Shown here piece after piece: positions 1 through 5,418 of a stretch of 6,744 nucleotides of DNA. The notes below the pieces were generated by a model. It ran no database searches. It was not told where the DNA came from and saw only the letters and a program-made list of their open reading frames with translations. The stretch is taken from positions 1-6,744 of the forward strand of contig JAJPIN010000048.1 of NCBI GenBank assembly GCA_021324715.1, in the 5' to 3' direction. The DNA is from Nitrososphaeria archaeon (lineage in GTDB: Archaea; Thermoproteota; Nitrososphaeria; Nitrososphaerales; Nitrososphaeraceae). The position numbers and the translations under genes are program-made. Numbering within the stretch: the first letter of the stretch is position 1; each line of letters begins with the position of its first letter.

Positions 1-58
1 ATTTGAGAAATCTTTTGCTGAATATCATTCATTATTTCCAGATATGATTTTTCGTTAA
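1..58. other. Window-edge reading frames, ambiguous
   Basis: Two reading frames compete here. On the plus strand, bases 2-58 are open from the left edge and encode 18 residues ending in LFPDMIFR before TAA, which could be the C-terminus of an upstream gene. On the minus strand an ATG at 32-30, reading MNDIQQKISQ, runs off the left edge. It has a GGA-type ribosome-binding sequence just upstream and an AT-rich TATA-like stretch at 61-70 about 30 bases before it, so it could be the start of a divergent gene. The sequence does not decide between them. Confidence 0.25.
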
Positions 59-192
59 TATTAAATTTAATCTATGACCTCTGGAGACTTTTTGGACTTT
101 TTAAACCGAGTATATGTATCTGATTCAGATTCTAACGGAATTTTCTAAAATACCATACTTCTTCTTCCGGCCAGATGTAGGGATGTATTTCA
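59..192. other. Intergenic region with T-tracts and a palindrome
   Basis: There is no convincing gene here. The octamer GACTTTTT occurs twice, at 86-93 and 95-102. Such T-tracts could terminate an upstream plus-strand transcript, since archaeal termination uses oligo-T. Bases 118-130 form a perfect 13-base palindrome, ATCTGATTCAGAT, which could be an operator for the operon starting at 248 or for a divergent gene. Both readings are inference. Confidence 0.3.
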
Positions 193-204
193 TTTTATAA
201 TTTT
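193..204 (+). promoter_or_regulatory. TATA-box candidate for the flavoprotein-kinase operon
   Basis: TTTTATAATTTT resembles an archaeal TATA box. The usual offset of about 26 bases puts transcription start near 225, giving a leader of about 20 bases that still includes the ribosome-binding sequence. No other box fits as well between here and the start codon. Confidence 0.5.
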
Positions 205-225
205 AATTACTGGTAATTCCTATTA

Positions 226-238
226 GGGAAGGTAGTGA
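226..238 (+). promoter_or_regulatory. Ribosome binding site of the first gene
   Basis: GGGAAGG, running into GGTAGTGA, is purine-rich and complementary to the 16S 3' end. It ends about nine bases before the ATG at 248. It supports that start over later methionines, and the receiver domain's first strand begins immediately after it. Confidence 0.55.
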
Positions 239-247
239 CATAACTAA

Positions 248-2065
248 ATGAGACCTGTTTTACTTACAGTGGACGATAATCCACAAGTAGTTCGAGTCAT
301 TGAACGTGATTTAAAGCAGCAATATGGTAAACGCTATAGTGTTCTAAAAGCAGAATCTGGTGAAGAGGCTCTTAAACTAGTAAAAAAGCTAAAGTTACAA
401 AATGAGCTATTGGCACTTCTATTAGCTGATCAAAGAATGCCTGACATGTCAGGAGTGTCTCTCATAGAGGAAGTTATGAAAATATTTCCGGAAGCTAAAC
501 GTGTATTGCTTACGGCTTATGCGGATACTGACGCCGCTATAAGATCCATCAATAAAGCCAAAATTGACTATTACCTGATGAAGCCATGGGATCCACCAGA
601 AGTGCACATGTATCCGATACTTGATGACTTATTAGACGATTGGTGGGCTTTGGCTAAACCACCGTTTGAAGGCATTAGGATTATAGGGTTAAGATGGTCA
701 CCAAAATCTTATGAAATAAAGCATTTCCTAGCGAGAAGCGGGATTCCTTATCAGTGGCTTGATATGGAGGCTAACGAAGAAGCTCATAAACTGGTCTCTT
801 ATCTTGAATCAACTAGTAAAGATGATACTCTTGGTTCTCACTCTACTGTTCCAGTAATTGAGAATACTGTTAGCGCATTGTCTACTCATGAAAATGATAA
901 AACGGATAATAATAACACCGAATCACCATTCTCTAGCAAATCAACATCTTCAGAATCACATTCATCCTTCATGCATCTACCACTTCTAATTTTTCCTGAT
1001 GGCTCATTTTTGCAAGAACCATCTAATTCACAGCTTGCAGAAAAAATTGGTCTTAAAACACGTGCGCAGATGCCCTTCTATGATTTGATAATTATTGGCG
1101 CGGGTCCAGCTGGCTTGGCAGCAGCGGTATACGGAGCCTCGGAGGGTCTAAGTACACTATTAATCGAAAGACAGGCACCAGGGGGTCAGGCGGGCATGAG
1201 CTCTAATATCGAAAATTACCTAGGATTTCCTTCTGGTTTAAGTGGCGGTAACCTAGCTCGGCGTGCTGTTGCTCAGGCAGCTAAATTTGGTGCGGAAATC
1301 TTAGCTCCACAAGAGGTTGCCAGTCTACAAGTTGATGGTCCTTATAGAATAGTTAAACTAAATGATGGAACAGAGATAAGCTGCCATGCTCTGCTTATTG
1401 CCTGTGGGGTATCATACCGACAGTTAAATGATGTAGCGGGAATCGAAAAACTAACTGGGTCTGGCGTTTATTATGGAGCATCCATGGTAGAAGCATTGTC
1501 GTGTAGGGACGAAGATGTTTTTATGGTTGGGGGAGCTAATTCTGCAGGTCAAAATGCAGTTCATTTTTCAAAATATGCTAAAACAGTAACACTTGTGGTT
1601 CGAGGGGATTCTTTAAGCAGGAGTATGTCGCAATACGTTATAGACCAAATACATGAAACAAATAACATACACGTATTATTGAATTCAAGAGTCACTGAGG
1701 TACGGGGTGAAAATAAACTTGAATTTATAACCATAACAAACGCTCAAACAGGACAGTTACAGACATTTACCTCTGATGGACTCTATATTTTTATTGGTGC
1801 TGTACCACATACTGATGTTCTTGCTGGACTAATAGAGCGAGATGCAAATGGCTTTATTTTGACTGGCCCTGATTTGATCGATGGCGGACGTGAACGTCCT
1901 CAGGGCTGGACAGTCAAACGTCAACCATTTTTGCTTGAAACAAACGTTCCAGGAATTTTTGCTGCAGGAGATGTACGTCACGGCTCTATGAAGAGAGTAG
2001 CTGCAAGTGTAGGCGAAGGTTCCATTGCTGTTCAGCTTATACATCAATACTTAAAGAAGGTGTAA
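248..2065 (+). CDS. Fused response regulator / thioredoxin-reductase-like FAD oxidoreductase
   Basis: The 605-residue cytosolic protein has three modules. Residues 1-125 are a receiver domain with acidic pair D9/D10, phosphoacceptor D61 in ADQRMPD, T89 and K112 in MKPW. Residues about 142-268 resemble a glutaredoxin-like thioredoxin fold, but the active-site position reads SPKS (151-154), without cysteines. An Asn/Ser-rich stretch of about 50 residues (187-240) interrupts this module. Residues 277-605 are a thioredoxin-reductase-like flavoprotein: GAGPAG (284-289) for FAD, GGQAG (312-316), GGANSAG (428-434) for NAD(P)H, and the C-terminal FAD motif GIFAAGDVR (569-577). Where thioredoxin reductases carry CATCDG, this protein reads YYGASMVEA (408-416), so the redox disulfide is absent. 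The family is known mainly from bacteria as fused response regulator/thioredoxin-disulfide reductase. Phosphorylation by the adjacent kinase probably gates the flavoprotein; its electron acceptor cannot be told from sequence. Domain calls are firm; function is inferred. Confidence 0.96.
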   Translation: MRPVLLTVDDNPQVVRVIERDLKQQYGKRYSVLKAESGEEALKLVKKLKLQNELLALLLADQRMPDMSGVSLIEEVMKIFPEAKRVLLTAYADTDAAIRSINKAKIDYYLMKPWDPPEVHMYPILDDLLDDWWALAKPPFEGIRIIGLRWSPKSYEIKHFLARSGIPYQWLDMEANEEAHKLVSYLESTSKDDTLGSHSTVPVIENTVSALSTHENDKTDNNNTESPFSSKSTSSESHSSFMHLPLLIFPDGSFLQEPSNSQLAEKIGLKTRAQMPFYDLIIIGAGPAGLAAAVYGASEGLSTLLIERQAPGGQAGMSSNIENYLGFPSGLSGGNLARRAVAQAAKFGAEILAPQEVASLQVDGPYRIVKLNDGTEISCHALLIACGVSYRQLNDVAGIEKLTGSGVYYGASMVEALSCRDEDVFMVGGANSAGQNAVHFSKYAKTVTLVVRGDSLSRSMSQYVIDQIHETNNIHVLLNSRVTEVRGENKLEFITITNAQTGQLQTFTSDGLYIFIGAVPHTDVLAGLIERDANGFILTGPDLIDGGRERPQGWTVKRQPFLLETNVPGIFAAGDVRHGSMKRVAASVGEGSIAVQLIHQYLKKV

Positions 2066-2075
2066 AATAGTAATC

Positions 2076-3746
2076 ATGTCAGGTAACGATAGCAATAAAA
2101 ATAATAATGCAGAAGTTGAGATAAAGTATGGAAATATGACTACTGATACTGATACTAACAATAATAGGATGACACATGACCACGAGACCTTTGTTCATCA
2201 AATAAGACTTTTTTCAGGATTAACAAGCCAGGAATTACAATCAATTCAAAAGGGAAAGGAGGTTTGGTTTGACGCAGGAGATAAAATACTTGCAGAAGGA
2301 GAACATGATACTTTTTATGTAGTTCTAGATGGCAAGGTGGACGTAATACTGAGAGATGGATCTAAAGAAGCAGTACTCTCCACCTATAATTCAGGAGACC
2401 ATTTTGGAGAGCTGCCCATTATACTTGGATGGGCTGACCATAGTTGTGCTGCCTATGCTACAGAGAAAAGTCATCTAATGGAGTGGAGCCAAGAAGAATT
2501 CTGGCGAATGATATATAGTTCTCCTATGCTAACCAGAAAGATTTTGACTTCAATGGCTCAGGTTCTTAAAACTTTGGAGACTGTATTACAACAGAATCAA
2601 AAACTTATCGCGCTTGGTGGGCTGGCTGCTGGTCTTGCCCATGAGTTGAATAATCCTGCGGCGGCGGCCAATAGAGGAGTAACACAATTATCTGACTCTA
2701 TCAAAGAGTGGAGATCTCTCGTCCAGAAGTTAAATGAGCAGGGGAGCATTACTTCTCTCCAGTGGTCATACCTTTCTAAATTAAGAAAAGATACTTCAAA
2801 GTTCGATTCAAAGGGCACCAATGTTCAAGAAAGCAATTCTAACATTCAGTACACTGCAGATGACGCATTAAAACAAAGCGAAAAGGAAGACCAAATCGTA
2901 GAGTGGCTTGGCTCTCATGGTATCAATGATGGATGGAAACTTGCATCAGACTTGGTTAATTTTGGAGTAACTATAGATAAGCTAAATGCCATAGTAACCA
3001 ACGTTATTCTTCCACAGCTAGCAAGTGCAAGTAGAAATACAAAGATTGCGAATCAAAATCTTTTGCTTGAAGATATTCTAAAATGGCTTAATGCTACCAT
3101 AAGAGTGGATCAAATGATATATGAGATCAAGATTAGTACTACACGTATTAGTGAGCTAATCTCTGCCGTAAAATCGTACTCATATATGGATCAGGCGCCA
3201 TTACAAGACGTCAACATTCACGATGGAATAGAAAGCACATTAACTATGCTTGGGCATAAATTGAAGAAAGCAGATATTACAATAGTCAGAGAATATGAAT
3301 CTGGATTGCCACATGTCAATGCTATTGGAAACGAATTGAATCAGGTATGGACAAATCTTATAGACAATGCCATAGAGAGTATAGGCAGCCGCGGAACTAT
3401 TTTAATTCGTACAAAAAACGAGCGAAAAAGCCACGTGCTTGTAGAAATAGTAGATAGCGGGAGTCAAGGAATTCCTGAGGAAATACAGCCCCGTATTTTC
3501 GAACCATTCTTCACAACCAAACAACTTGGTGAGGGAACTGGTCTTGGATTAAGTATAAGCCACAGGATAATTGTGGACACTCACAAAGGAGATATGCGCT
3601 TTAGCTCAAAGCCGGGTCAGACTAGTTTTCAGGTTCGTATTCCTATAATTTACAAAGGCATTCAACAAAAATATTGGGATTGGGTTAAGCCGGAGGATAC
3701 ATCTAGTATATCTAATGGAAGTAATGTCGCCCAAGAAGTTGACTAA
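2076..3746 (+). CDS. Soluble histidine kinase with cyclic-nucleotide-binding-type sensor domain
   Basis: The 556-residue protein starts ten bases after the flavoprotein stop, so the two are almost certainly co-transcribed. An Asn-rich tail (1-35) precedes a CAP/cNMP-type beta-barrel (about 40-160) with FGELP at 110-114. The arginine expected in a cAMP phosphate-binding cassette is not seen (GWADHSCAAYA), so the ligand may not be cAMP. The dimerisation/phosphotransfer region carries H189 in GLAHELNNP; a second helix near 354-370 follows about 150 intervening residues. The ATPase domain (about 410-524) has the N box (NQVWTNLIDNAIES), a G1-like DSGSQGIPEE (460-469), FEPFFTTK and the G2 box GEGTGLGLS. 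No transmembrane segment or signal peptide is visible, so sensing is intracellular. It is the obvious partner for the receiver in the preceding protein. AAGGTG at 2057-2062, inside that gene's end, is a plausible ribosome-binding site. M21 and M32 are alternative starts, as the first 35 residues are not conserved-looking. Confidence 0.95.
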   Translation: MSGNDSNKNNNAEVEIKYGNMTTDTDTNNNRMTHDHETFVHQIRLFSGLTSQELQSIQKGKEVWFDAGDKILAEGEHDTFYVVLDGKVDVILRDGSKEAVLSTYNSGDHFGELPIILGWADHSCAAYATEKSHLMEWSQEEFWRMIYSSPMLTRKILTSMAQVLKTLETVLQQNQKLIALGGLAAGLAHELNNPAAAANRGVTQLSDSIKEWRSLVQKLNEQGSITSLQWSYLSKLRKDTSKFDSKGTNVQESNSNIQYTADDALKQSEKEDQIVEWLGSHGINDGWKLASDLVNFGVTIDKLNAIVTNVILPQLASASRNTKIANQNLLLEDILKWLNATIRVDQMIYEIKISTTRISELISAVKSYSYMDQAPLQDVNIHDGIESTLTMLGHKLKKADITIVREYESGLPHVNAIGNELNQVWTNLIDNAIESIGSRGTILIRTKNERKSHVLVEIVDSGSQGIPEEIQPRIFEPFFTTKQLGEGTGLGLSISHRIIVDTHKGDMRFSSKPGQTSFQVRIPIIYKGIQQKYWDWVKPEDTSSISNGSNVAQEVD

Positions 3747-3758
3747 ATGATAGTAACA

Positions 3759-3794
3759 CCAATAGGCTCTTTAACGTATTAAAAATACTATTGG
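3759..3794 (+). terminator. Inverted repeat after the kinase gene
   Basis: CCAATAG (3759-3765) pairs with CTATTGG (3788-3794) around a 22-base AT-rich loop; a smaller dyad GTATT/AATAC lies inside the loop. It begins 13 bases past the TGA-containing end of the kinase gene, where a transcript end is expected. No long T-run follows, so the terminator role is tentative. Confidence 0.3.
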
Positions 3795-3905
3795 ATAACT
3801 TAACAAATTTCACTCTAACGGATAATCTATTTCACCAAATGTGCAATTCTATTCATGACTTAAAGGTATACCGTATATTAGTAATCTCCACAAGTTAACA
3901 GGTAG

Positions 3906-3927
3906 GAAGTCGTCAGGATACGACTGG
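3906..3927 (-). repeat. tRNA-3'-end-like repeat, copy A (most diverged)
   Basis: The copy contains CGTCAGGAT, the same core as copy D at 6475-6483, flanked by a similar AAG upstream. On the minus strand it aligns with the T-stem 3' strand and acceptor strand of the other copies, but T-loop identity is poor. The core also lies in a small hairpin, GTCGT/ACGAC (3909-3913 and 3920-3924), so the resemblance might be chance. Confidence 0.3.
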
Positions 3928-3973
3928 ATATTCAATCGGAACCGAGATTAAGATCTCAAATTGTATTTTATTC

Positions 3974-4023
3974 GTTATAAACAAGAGAAACATTATTTTA
4001 TGAGTCCGTCGGGATGGGAATTG
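3974..4023 (-). repeat. tRNA-3'-end-like repeat, copy B, with shared flank
   Basis: This copy aligns with copy C (5231-5279) over about 45 bases: GTTATAAA, then AAGAG, AAC, TTATTT, ATGAG and TCGGGAT occur in the same order with few gaps. On the minus strand the right part reads like a T-loop followed by acceptor strand CGGACTC and discriminator A, but the T-loop is damaged (TTCCCAT). It lies about 130 bases downstream of the msrA stop on the same strand. Confidence 0.5.
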
Positions 4024-4122
4024 TTAACAATTCGGATCCAAACTAAAAGATATGTCTATGATTTAACTGATTTTAGTTCTGACGATTGCCAAGAAGAACA
4101 GGATCAAAATAGAAAGGCTTAG
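4000..4122 (+). CDS. Possible 40-residue ORF starting MSPSGWE
   Basis: The frame opens with ATG inside repeat copy B and ends at TAG (4120-4122), with an acidic C-terminal half (SSDDCQEEQDQ). A TTATAAA box centred 22 bases before the ATG could serve a leaderless transcript, slightly closer than the usual archaeal spacing. Copy C also opens with MSPSG and differs at synonymous positions there, but stops after 11 codons. The PSGFE reading is also exactly what antisense tRNA T-arms give, so this may be spurious. Listed as a weak candidate. Confidence 0.18.
   Translation: MSPSGWELLTIRIQTKRYVYDLTDFSSDDCQEEQDQNRKA
4018..4033. repeat. Perfect 16-base palindrome
   Basis: GAATTGTTAACAATTC is fully self-complementary. 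GGAT (4012-4015) and ATCC (4036-4039) extend the symmetry past a two-base mismatch on each side, to 28 bases. It directly abuts the tRNA-like repeat B. It could be an operator for a dimeric regulator or part of a recombination site. Confidence 0.6.
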
Positions 4123-4150
4123 TGAGGAAATTATGACATGCCTTGGATAG

Positions 4151-4726
4151 TTACTTAAATTCCTGTTTTACGTCATTTCCATACTTTTCAAGAAGTTTCC
4201 TGACTTTGGGATCAATGACAAAATTGCAATAGGGAGTATCATGATGTTTTTCATAGTAATTTTTGTGATAATCCTCTGCAACATAAAAATTCTTAAAGGG
4301 AGTAATTTCTGTCACAATTGAATCATTATAAACATTTTCCTTTTCGAGTTCATTTCTTGATCTCTCAGCAATCTCCTTTTGCGTTTTGTCATGATAAAAG
4401 ATTGCAGATCGGTACTGTGTACCAACGTCATTACCTTGTCTATTGAGAGTCGTTGGGTCATGGGTATGCCAGAAAATATCAAGGATTTTTTCAAAAGATG
4501 TAACTTTCGGATCAAATTCTATCTGAATTGATTCTGCATGACCGGTCTCACCAGTGCATACTTGATCATAAGAAGGATTTTTCACTGTTCCTCCAGCATA
4601 GCCGGGTATAATAGATTTGACACCTTTGACTCTTTCGAAAATAGCTTCGGTACACCAAAAACATCCGTTAGCAAGTGTCGCGATTTCAGTCTTGTTATTA
4701 TTATTAGTATTATTATTATTATTCAA
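4151..4726 (-). CDS. msrA: Peptide-methionine (S)-S-oxide reductase MsrA
   Basis: MsrA reduces the S epimer of methionine sulfoxide in proteins and free methionine, using thioredoxin-type reductant in the cytosol. From the TTG at 4726 it has 191 residues. After an Asn repeat come catalytic GCFWC (Cys 22), PGYAGG, GHAESIQIEFDP, HTHDPTTLNRQGNDVGTQYRS with the conserved Asp and Tyr, and a C-terminal YCNFVIDPK whose cysteine is a candidate resolving residue. The frame has no ATG near the domain. An upstream GTG at 4786 gives 211 residues but lies 68 bases inside msrB. I prefer the TTG, which overlaps the msrB stop by eight bases (TTGAATAA) and suits translational coupling; its ribosome-binding sequence (GAGAGA) is weak. 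Readthrough by frameshift from msrB is another possibility. Family certain, start uncertain. Confidence 0.93.
   Translation of the reverse strand: MNNNNNTNNNNKTEIATLANGCFWCTEAIFERVKGVKSIIPGYAGGTVKNPSYDQVCTGETGHAESIQIEFDPKVTSFEKILDIFWHTHDPTTLNRQGNDVGTQYRSAIFYHDKTQKEIAERSRNELEKENVYNDSIVTEITPFKNFYVAEDYHKNYYEKHHDTPYCNFVIDPKVRKLLEKYGNDVKQEFK
4694..4723 (-). repeat. AAT trinucleotide repeat coding for poly-Asn
   Basis: A TTA/ATT run, interrupted once by AGT, reads on the minus strand as about ten AAT or AAC codons with one ACT. It encodes the Asn-rich segment at the MsrB-MsrA junction. Trinucleotide slippage here would change linker length without shifting frame. Confidence 0.8.
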
Positions 4727-5108
4727 GTATTCTCTCTGGTAACTCTTTTCCCGTCGGGACAAAACGTATAGATAACGAATTGACACATTCTCGCGTATTT
4801 TTATCCGTCAAATGTTCTCCCAGAAATTCGTGTCCTAAATGTGCATTACAATTTGAACATTCTATTTCTGTTCTTATTCCATCCCGATCAGGTACACGCT
4901 TTACAGCATTTGGGAAATACTCATCAAAGCTTGGCCATCCACACCCAGAATCAAACTTGCTTTTTGATGAAAAGAGAGGCGTATTACACCTTCGACAGAT
5001 AAAAGTTCCATCTTCGTAAAAATTGTTGTACTCACCCGTGAAAGGAGGTTCCGTTGCTTTATCTACAAGGACACTTTCTTCGTCTGGAGTTAGCTTATTG
5101 TAATTCAA
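4719..5108 (-). CDS. msrB: Peptide-methionine (R)-S-oxide reductase MsrB
   Basis: MsrB reduces the R epimer of methionine sulfoxide in proteins, complementing MsrA encoded immediately downstream. The 129-residue protein is a standard single-domain length. Two CxxC pairs (C38/C41 and C84/C87) form the structural zinc site; SGCGWPSF is at 54-61, AHLGHEF at 89-95, and the catalytic cysteine is C108 in ECVNSLSIRF. The start is TTG, supported by AAGGAAG seven bases upstream and by an in-frame position right before the conserved LTPDE segment; no in-frame ATG fits. The gene overlaps msrA by eight bases if the TTG start of msrA is right, implying one transcript. With the neighbouring DUF899 gene it makes a minus-strand group concerned with oxidative damage and thiol chemistry. 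Confidence 0.95.
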   Translation of the reverse strand: MNYNKLTPDEESVLVDKATEPPFTGEYNNFYEDGTFICRRCNTPLFSSKSKFDSGCGWPSFDEYFPNAVKRVPDRDGIRTEIECSNCNAHLGHEFLGEHLTDKNTRECVNSLSIRFVPTGKELPERILE

Positions 5109-5115
5109 ACTATAT

Positions 5116-5122
5116 CTTCCTT
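5116..5122 (-). promoter_or_regulatory. Ribosome binding site deciding the msrB TTG start
   Basis: On the minus strand AAGGAAG lies seven bases before the TTG at 5108-5106, which is optimal spacing. A TATA-like TTTATTTGTA (5150-5141) is close upstream, and an AT-rich TAAATAAAA stretch lies near 5172-5180. Either could be the promoter; the farther one leaves the binding site more comfortably inside the leader. Confidence 0.55.
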
Positions 5123-5201
5123 AACATATTTTGGAGGTTCTACAAATAAAGGTGTATGTCTTAGGTTTTTGAATTTTATTTACATATGATAATTCATTAA
5201 T

Positions 5202-5228
5202 ATGAAATTCTAAAACTGGCAATTTCAT
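5202..5228. repeat. Inverted repeat upstream of msrB
   Basis: ATGAAATT (5202-5209) pairs perfectly with AATTTCAT (5221-5228) around an 11-base loop. A third related element, AATTCAT, lies at 5191-5197. The group is about 85-120 bases upstream of the msrB start and next to tRNA-like repeat C. It could be a regulator binding site or part of the transcript end of the DUF899 unit. Confidence 0.45.
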
Positions 5229-5230
5229 TA

Positions 5231-5279
5231 GTTATAAAAAGAGGAAACGTTATTTATGAGCCCTTCGGGATTCGAACCC
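5231..5279 (-). repeat. tRNA-3'-end-like repeat, copy C (best preserved)
   Basis: On the minus strand this reads GGGTTCGAATCCCGA, then acceptor-like AGGGCTC, discriminator A, and then an oligo-T (CTCTTTTTATAAC, 5244-5232). That is the layout of a tRNA T-arm, 3' acceptor strand and downstream terminator. No 5' acceptor strand GAGCCCT, D-arm or anticodon arm is found in the next 100 bases, and only three T-stem pairs form, so it is not a functional tRNA. It lies about 135 bases downstream of the DUF899 stop. Confidence 0.6.
5232..5244 (-). terminator. Oligo-T terminator candidate after the DUF899 gene
   Basis: The minus-strand sequence has a five-T run within CTCTTTTTATAAC, downstream of both the DUF899 gene and tRNA-like copy C. 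An oligo-T tract is enough for archaeal termination. The same bases read on the plus strand give TTATAAA, so a plus-strand TATA box is the competing reading. Confidence 0.35.
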
Positions 5280-5418
5280 TCCATTTATTAGCGTTCTATT
5301 AGTTGGTATTTAGCTTTATGGTATTAGGAAACCTTCCATTATTAGTAGGTTGATCCGGCCTTTGGTGCACATAAGTTATAGAAAGTTAGGATAGGCAACG
5401 CGATATCCATGACTAGCC
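5280..5418. other. AT-rich 3' region of the DUF899 gene
   Basis: This stretch runs from tRNA-like copy C to the DUF899 stop. I see no gene and no complete tRNA in it. Base composition changes from AT-rich to GC-rich close to the stop codon near 5400, which marks one edge of the probable foreign segment. Confidence 0.5.

Larger units (their letters stand above)
3747..4150. other. Gene-poor intergenic region rich in dyads and tRNA-like fragments
   Basis: This 404-base stretch separates the plus-strand operon from the converging msrBA genes. It holds an inverted repeat just past the kinase stop, a run of short hairpins between 3909 and 3957, two tRNA-3'-end-like repeats (3906-3927 and 4001-4023), a 16-base palindrome, and a 40-codon ORF at 4000-4122. 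No recognisable gene family is present. T-rich stretches near the end of msrA are weak, so its terminator cannot be placed with confidence. Confidence 0.6.

Noticed and set aside
128..196. Minus-strand 22-codon ORF beginning MKYIPTSG
   Set aside because: Very short, no ribosome-binding site, and it overlaps the operon promoter region; chance is sufficient.
1829..2047. Antisense ORF within the flavoprotein gene
   Set aside because: It lies opposite conserved FAD-binding coding sequence, shows no domain and has no regulatory signals.
4694..4723. CRISPR array or VNTR locus
   Set aside because: It is a simple in-frame AAT codon run without spacers.
4749..4759. CCCGTCGGGA as a fifth tRNA-like copy
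   Set aside because: It lies in conserved MsrB coding sequence (FVPTGKEL) and the flanks do not match the other copies.
4538..5019. Plus-strand ORFs opposite msrA and msrB
   Set aside because: They are complementary to conserved catalytic segments of the Msr proteins and have no independent support.
5257..5345. A complete tRNA gene on the minus strand
   Set aside because: Only the T-loop, a three-pair T-stem and the 3' acceptor strand are visible. No complementary 5' acceptor strand, D-arm or anticodon arm lies at tRNA distance.
5351..5361. Resemblance of GTTGATCCGGCC to the start of archaeal 16S rRNA
   Set aside because: Only about eight bases match and the following sequence is unrelated to rRNA.
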